A DNA stretch of 5,093 nt from CAYSDL01 sp964429875 (lineage in GTDB: Bacteria > Fidelibacterota > Marinisomatia > SCGC-AAA003-L08 > D37C17): positions 1 to 5,093 of the forward strand of contig CAYSDL010000071.1 in the NCBI GenBank assembly GCA_964429875.1. The letters are read 5' to 3'. The stretch's first letter is position 1. Each line of letters begins with the position of its first letter. Under the pieces are notes generated by a model that worked only from the letters and a program-made list of their open reading frames with translations, had not been told where the DNA came from and did not search any database. A program made the translations under genes and the position numbers. Of this stretch, positions 1 through 2,877 are shown piece by piece.

Positions 1-34
1 AGGGGGTCGCAGGTTCGAATCCTGCCACCTCGAC
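1..34 (+). tRNA. tRNA-Pro 3' end, cut by the window start (real gene or half copy)
   Basis: The sequence begins inside the 3' strand of the anticodon stem and continues through the variable loop GGGTC, the T arm (GCAGG-TTCGAAT-CCTGC), the 3' acceptor strand CACCTCG, discriminator A33 and one C. It is identical to the same part of the copies at 1013 and 2775, where the loop TTTGGGA gives anticodon UGG. CCA is not encoded. The 5' half lies outside the window, so it cannot be told whether this is the intact tRNA-Pro(UGG) gene or one more 3'-half repeat. If the array grows at the tRNA, this copy is the best candidate for the intact gene. Confidence 0.6.
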
Positions 35-44
35 AACAAATTAG

Positions 45-70
45 AAAGCCTCTTTCATAGAGGCTTTTTT
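45..70 (+). terminator. Rho-independent terminator after tRNA-Pro copy 1
   Basis: A 7-bp stem AGCCTCT (47-53) / AGAGGCT (59-65) encloses the 5-nt loop TTCAT and is followed by a run of six T. A45-A46 can extend the stem by pairing with T66-T67. It sits 11 nt after the tRNA 3' end, the normal place for a tRNA terminator, yet ends only 16 nt before the ATG of the next gene. Confidence 0.85.
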
Positions 71-86
71 ATTTTTAAATTCTTTC
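71..86 (+). promoter_or_regulatory. Start region of the GNAT gene: no Shine-Dalgarno, possible -10-like box
   Basis: Only 16 A/T-rich bases separate the terminator T-run from the ATG at 87, and none resembles AGGAGG. TTTAAA (74-79) is a weak -10-like hexamer 7 nt before the ATG. A promoter there would give a nearly leaderless mRNA. No convincing -35 box is seen, because that position falls in the terminator hairpin. Confidence 0.25.
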
Positions 87-1004
87 ATGTCTTCTTCTAT
101 TAAAGAAAAACTTGCCCAGTATTATTTGTATTTCAGAAAGGATGCTAGTCTTCGTGTTTTTAATAAGGCCATATCCAAAAAAGTAGAAAAAGAACTTTTA
201 GATTTTATTTTAAACGAACAATTAAATAATCAGGATGATTATTTTTCCTATAAATTGGAAGGGAATAAGATTGTGTCCCTTGTATTTTCAAGGAAAATGA
301 ATGATTATGGTGAGCATACCTTACCTACTGAAATGGTAATTCAAGATAGTTGTATTACTAAATCAATGATAAAAGAAGAAATAAAAAAGATAAAATTATT
401 CTATAAAAATAATTATAAATATACAAAAATCGTATTCCTAGCACGTTCAACTCAAAACAAACTGATTCAATTTTACAATGAATTAGGGTTTTCATTTACA
501 GGGAATACATACCTTGGGCAGGTTAGAGATGCTTTAAAATATTATAGTAACAAAAATTTGTTTTCTCCTAAAGGAATTTTAATTCGTACTGGAACTAAAG
601 CTGATTTAACTGAAATATTAAAATTGGCAAAAATTTGTCATAGCGCTGATAAAACTAGTAGAATGAATAAAGATATTTCATCTTTTTTAAAAGTGATAAG
701 TGGATTCTATAAGAACAGTATTAGAGATAAGTCATTATTTTTAATTACTAATAAGAAGAAAATAATTGGGTATATAATGATTGTTTTAAATAAGGATAGT
801 AATACATTAATAGGAGATATTGGAGTGCACCCAAATTATTGGGGGAATGGATTTGCAAACATATTATATAATAAAGCCTTCCAATTCATGAAAAATAAAA
901 AAATTAAAACATACGTTGGGACTACATCAACTAAATCTGTAATGAATTTGTCAAAAAAATTAAATAGGAAATCTTTTTTGTCTGTTTATTACATTGATGT
1001 ATAA
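87..1004 (+). CDS. Double GNAT-fold protein, probable N-acetyltransferase
   Basis: This 305-residue protein has no signal peptide or membrane segment and is presumably cytosolic. Residues about 163-300 form a recognisable GNAT domain. Motif A, which binds acetyl-CoA, is at 243-257 (GDIGVHPNYWGNGFA) and carries the [QR]xxGxG-like turn as YWGNGF. A motif-B-like segment is at 280-297 but lacks the usual final GF. Residues about 50-150 look like a second, degenerate GNAT half: QNKLIQFYNELGF (123-135) matches the motif B helix, but no clear pyrophosphate loop precedes it. Two-domain GNATs with one inactive half are known, and only the C-terminal half is likely to be catalytic. The substrate cannot be told. 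ATG 87 is the first possible start after an in-frame stop at 42-44. The protein is Lys/Asn/Ile-rich, matching the AT-rich DNA. The gene is monocistronic and stops 8 nt before the next repeat. GNAT membership is fairly sure; the precise role is unknown. Confidence 0.85.
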   Translation: MSSSIKEKLAQYYLYFRKDASLRVFNKAISKKVEKELLDFILNEQLNNQDDYFSYKLEGNKIVSLVFSRKMNDYGEHTLPTEMVIQDSCITKSMIKEEIKKIKLFYKNNYKYTKIVFLARSTQNKLIQFYNELGFSFTGNTYLGQVRDALKYYSNKNLFSPKGILIRTGTKADLTEILKLAKICHSADKTSRMNKDISSFLKVISGFYKNSIRDKSLFLITNKKKIIGYIMIVLNKDSNTLIGDIGVHPNYWGNGFANILYNKAFQFMKNKKIKTYVGTTSTKSVMNLSKKLNRKSFLSVYYIDV

Positions 1005-1012
1005 TTAGTTAA

Positions 1013-1062
1013 ATCCTGCTTTGGGAGCAGGGGGTCGCAGGTTCGAATCCTGCCACCTCGAC
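1013..1062 (+). pseudogene. 3' half of tRNA-Pro(UGG), no 5' half
   Basis: Anticodon stem CCTGC (1015-1019) / GCAGG (1027-1031) encloses the loop TTTGGGA with anticodon TGG at 1022-1024 and G37, as expected for tRNA-Pro. The variable loop GGGTC, T arm 1037-1053, acceptor 3' strand CACCTCG (1054-1060) and discriminator A1061 follow. The 26 bases before the anticodon stem contain the end of the GNAT gene and its stop codon (1002-1004). They hold no D arm and no CGAGGTG acceptor partner, so this copy cannot make a tRNA. It looks like a recombination-site remnant, not a decayed gene, because what remains is perfectly conserved. Confidence 0.9.
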
Positions 1063-1072
1063 TTAAGATTAG

Positions 1073-1098
1073 AAAGCCTCTTTTATAGAGGCTTTTTT
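1073..1098 (+). terminator. Rho-independent terminator in repeat copy 2
   Basis: The stem AGCCTCT (1075-1081) / AGAGGCT (1087-1093) has loop TTTAT and is followed by six T. It would end transcripts of the upstream GNAT gene after the tRNA-half sequence. It also shields the cyclase gene from read-through, its ATG lying 16 nt past the T-run. Confidence 0.85.
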
Positions 1099-1114
1099 AT
1101 TTATAAATTTAGAT
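1099..1114 (+). promoter_or_regulatory. Start region of the cyclase gene: no Shine-Dalgarno, TATAAA box
   Basis: The spacing is the same 16 nt from T-run to ATG as in copy 1, although the sequence differs. TATAAA (1102-1107) is a fair -10 match 7 nt before the ATG, which would place the transcript start almost on the start codon. No TTGACA-like -35 box is seen at the right distance. The promoter call is tentative. Confidence 0.3.
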
Positions 1115-2728
1115 ATGCCTTCAGATGTAAAAAGAAAATTAGCTGCTATCATGTTTACAGATATTGCTGGTTATACAGCTTTATCTTCCAAAGATGAGAA
1201 TAGAGCCCTTGAGCTACTTGATAAACAAGAGCAGATATTAACACCCATCATAGAAGAATTTAATGGTACACTTCATAATAGAATTGGTGATGGCCTTCTA
1301 TTTACATTCCAAACTGTTACAGATGCAATTAAATGTGGTATCAAAATACAGAAAGGAACTAAAGATGTTGAAGATTTAAATCTCCGTATAGGGATACATG
1401 AAGGTGAGATAACCTTAAAAAATGGAGATGTTCTAGGAGACGATGTGAATGTTGCTTCTCGTATTGATCCATTCGCTGCTGAGGGAGGTATTGTTATATC
1501 AGGTAAAGTTCAGCAGAATATTTCAAGTCTTCCTGAATTTAAAACAAAGTTTATATCGGAGCCATCACTTAAAGGTGTAAGGCAAGATGTTAAAGTTTTT
1601 TGTATTGTTTCTCATGGTTTGCCTGAGACTGATATCACAAAGGTAACAGCTAAACTTGAAAAAGATGTTAAAAAACTATGGTTTAATCAAAAATCAATCA
1701 TAGCTACTATTGGTGTTCTTGGAATATTGATTGTTGGAATCGTTTTATGGATAAATAAAAATAATTATCAAGTAGATAATTCTCAAATAGATAATTCTCA
1801 AGATGTACATTTAATATATATAGGTAGTCTTGAAGAAAATATAAATATTGCTGAATGGCGTGCAGAAAATCTTTTATCAGAGAATGAAGGAGCAAAAGTT
1901 TCTTTAATTGATGAGTCAGAATTAAAAAATATAAGAATAGACCTAGAGTCTGAATTATATAGTGAATTTTTTAATCAGAATTTAATAATTCAAATGTTGA
2001 AAAATGATGAAGAAATTGGTTATGTAAACAATTCAATAAAAGAACATGGAGAACCAGAAGCTTTAGCAGGGAGTATCTATAAATTTTTTGATAGACCTAA
2101 ACATATTATTTTTGTTAGAGTATATGCAATTAAATCACATGAAGGTGAAATACTGCAATATGTATATGATGTTTTTGGAGCTTTAGGTGATGGTTGGAAA
2201 AATATAATGCGTAGTGGAGAAATTGTAGAAACGATTGAAGAGTTGAGGTCAAATATCTTAGAATCACTTGTTTGGCAAATTGAAGAGGTGAAATATAATT
2301 TTTCTAGATGGAATGCTGGAGAAGTAATAAAAAGGGAAGGTGATTATGTATATATTAATCAATTGGGATTAAGGATGAAAAAAAATATGAATCTAACTGG
2401 ATATAGGAAATGGAATCTCTACGATAATGATGGAGATGGTTTTACTGATAAAGATTCATCATACTATGCATTTTTTAATGATGTCAAGGAAGGCTTGGAT
2501 TATATTAAAAATACCGAAAAGTATAATAAAGAGAAAATTTATTTAGAAGAAATATATAATGCATTAACTTCTGATAGTTTGCGTTGGGTCCCAAAGGGGA
2601 AAGTTTCAAGATCGCATAGATATAGTCTAAAGGTTGTTAGCGTTAAGGATTCCGTTGTAATTGCGGAGTTATTAGAAATTACTCCTTGGACTAGAGTCAA
2701 TGTAGGAGATGGAATCAGTTTAGACTAG
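1115..2728 (+). CDS. Membrane-anchored class III adenylate/guanylate cyclase
   Basis: The 537-residue protein has three parts. Residues about 6-170 are a class III nucleotidyl cyclase domain that would make cAMP or cGMP in the cytosol. The metal-binding aspartates are D16 (FTDIAGYT) and D59 (IGDGLLFTF). The transition-state pair is N112 and R116 (VNVASR), and D105 sits at the second base-recognition position. The matching first position, usually Lys four residues before the second metal Asp, is N55 here, so base choice or activity may be altered. Residues 193-213 form one transmembrane helix. Residues about 230-537 lie beyond the membrane, probably in the periplasm. They contain an EF-hand-like loop, DNDGDGFTDKD (437-447), and a β-rich end (about 400-425 and 500-537) that loosely recalls FlgT-type C-terminal domains. 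That resemblance is uncertain. The orientation (cyclase inside, possible sensor outside) is inferred. ATG 1115 follows the repeat at the standard spacing. The gene stands alone between two repeats. Confidence 0.9.
   Translation: MPSDVKRKLAAIMFTDIAGYTALSSKDENRALELLDKQEQILTPIIEEFNGTLHNRIGDGLLFTFQTVTDAIKCGIKIQKGTKDVEDLNLRIGIHEGEITLKNGDVLGDDVNVASRIDPFAAEGGIVISGKVQQNISSLPEFKTKFISEPSLKGVRQDVKVFCIVSHGLPETDITKVTAKLEKDVKKLWFNQKSIIATIGVLGILIVGIVLWINKNNYQVDNSQIDNSQDVHLIYIGSLEENINIAEWRAENLLSENEGAKVSLIDESELKNIRIDLESELYSEFFNQNLIIQMLKNDEEIGYVNNSIKEHGEPEALAGSIYKFFDRPKHIIFVRVYAIKSHEGEILQYVYDVFGALGDGWKNIMRSGEIVETIEELRSNILESLVWQIEEVKYNFSRWNAGEVIKREGDYVYINQLGLRMKKNMNLTGYRKWNLYDNDGDGFTDKDSSYYAFFNDVKEGLDYIKNTEKYNKEKIYLEEIYNALTSDSLRWVPKGKVSRSHRYSLKVVSVKDSVVIAELLEITPWTRVNVGDGISLD
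1773..1802 (+). repeat. Two-copy 15-bp tandem repeat in the cyclase gene
   Basis: TAGATAATTCTCAA occurs at 1773-1786 and again at 1788-1801, a period of 15 bp that keeps the frame. It encodes two copies of a Val/Ile-Asp-Asn-Ser-Gln unit just after the transmembrane helix (residues 220-229). It probably arose by slippage and would lengthen the juxtamembrane linker by five residues. Confidence 0.8.
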
Positions 2729-2756
2729 TATTGTTTGATTATTGTAGTAGTCTAAA
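2719..2756. repeat. Inverted repeat over the cyclase stop codon
   Basis: TTTAGACTA (2719-2727) is perfectly complementary to TAGTCTAAA (2748-2756), with 20 bases between the arms. Inside the loop two further A-T pairs can form after one mismatch. The left arm contains the last codons and most of the TAG stop. No T-run follows on the + strand, so it does not look like an intrinsic terminator. It may stabilise the mRNA 3' end or be chance in AT-rich DNA. Confidence 0.45.
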
Positions 2757-2774
2757 AAATAAATAACTAACAGC

Positions 2775-2824
2775 ATCCTGCTTTGGGAGCAGGGGGTCGC
2801 AGGTTCGAATCCTGCCACCTCGAC
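2775..2824 (+). pseudogene. 3' half of tRNA-Pro(UGG), no 5' half
   Basis: All 50 bases are identical to 1013-1062: anticodon arm 2777-2793 with TGG at 2784-2786, variable loop, T arm 2799-2815, acceptor 3' strand 2816-2822 and discriminator A2823. The bases upstream (2751-2776) are A/T-rich and have neither a D arm nor a CGAGGTG strand. The preceding AGC could be a trace of the D stem, but that is too short to claim. Confidence 0.9.
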
Positions 2825-2834
2825 TTATGATTAG

Positions 2835-2860
2835 AAAGCCTCTTTTATAGGGGCTTTTTT
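2835..2860 (+). terminator. Rho-independent terminator in repeat copy 3
   Basis: The stem AGCCTCT (2837-2843) / AGGGGCT (2849-2855) has loop TTTAT and is followed by six T. Compared with copy 2, the only stem change turns a U-A pair into a U·G wobble, so the hairpin is preserved. It would terminate the cyclase transcript. Confidence 0.85.
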
Positions 2861-2877
2861 ATTTTGTATATTCAAAT
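2861..2877 (+). promoter_or_regulatory. Start region of the LRR/dockerin gene: no Shine-Dalgarno, TATATT box
   Basis: Seventeen bases lie between the T-run and ATG 2878, one more than in the other two cassettes. TATATT (2867-2872) is a possible -10 hexamer 5 nt before the ATG, and no ribosome-binding site is visible. It echoes the -10-like boxes at the same place in the other two units. The call is tentative. Confidence 0.25.

Larger units (their letters stand above)
1..74 (+). repeat. Cassette-boundary repeat, copy 1 (truncated at the window edge)
   Basis: This aligns without gaps to 1029-1102. The tRNA part is identical (34 of 34). The six bases after it (aacaaa against ttaaga) differ at four positions. 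The terminator region differs at one base, C56, in the hairpin loop. Similarity stops at about position 74, 12 bases before the start codon of the GNAT gene. It is the most divergent of the three copies outside the tRNA part, as expected if it is the native locus or a unit of different origin. Confidence 0.9.
1013..1102 (+). repeat. Cassette-boundary repeat, copy 2 (tRNA-Pro half plus terminator)
   Basis: This 90-bp block matches 2775-2864 with two differences: A1066 against T2828 in the spacer, and A1089 against G2851 in the terminator stem. It has three parts: 50 bases of tRNA-Pro 3' half (identical), the 6-base spacer ttaaga, and the terminator plus T-run. Identity starts abruptly at the 5' side of the anticodon stem and ends about 12 bases before the next ATG. 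Confidence 0.95.
2775..2864 (+). repeat. Cassette-boundary repeat, copy 3 (tRNA-Pro half plus terminator)
   Basis: This matches 1013-1102 at 88 of 90 positions. Against copy 1 the tRNA part is again identical. The 6-base spacer is ttatga, and the terminator stem carries G2851 in place of A. The block fills almost the whole gap between the cyclase stop (2728) and the next ATG (2878). Confidence 0.95.

Noticed and set aside
990..1001. Short palindrome TACAT-TG-ATGTA at the end of the GNAT gene
   Set aside because: Its 5-bp arms with a 2-base loop are too short to form a meaningful hairpin, and it is easily explained by chance in AT-rich coding sequence.
1063..1098. Classical sigma-70 promoter (-35 and -10) within the repeat
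   Set aside because: TATAGA (1084-1089) and TTAGAA (1069-1074) were considered, but the spacings are wrong and copy 1 breaks the -10-like box (CATAGA). Only the A/T boxes nearer the ATG are kept, as tentative calls.
1707..1895. 62-codon reading frame on the - strand
   Set aside because: It lies entirely inside the cyclase gene, over the transmembrane and linker coding region, and its product is low-complexity Leu/Tyr/Phe-rich sequence with no domain. It is a shadow of the + strand gene.
1013..2824. Two complete tRNA-Pro genes
   Set aside because: Neither internal copy has a 5' acceptor strand (CGAGGTG) or a D arm upstream. In the first, the space is occupied by the end and stop codon of the GNAT gene.
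1..2864. CRISPR array or insertion-sequence ends
   Set aside because: The repeats are direct, contain a tRNA half and a terminator, and lie 1-1.8 kb apart. There are no short regular spacers, no terminal inverted repeats and no transposase.
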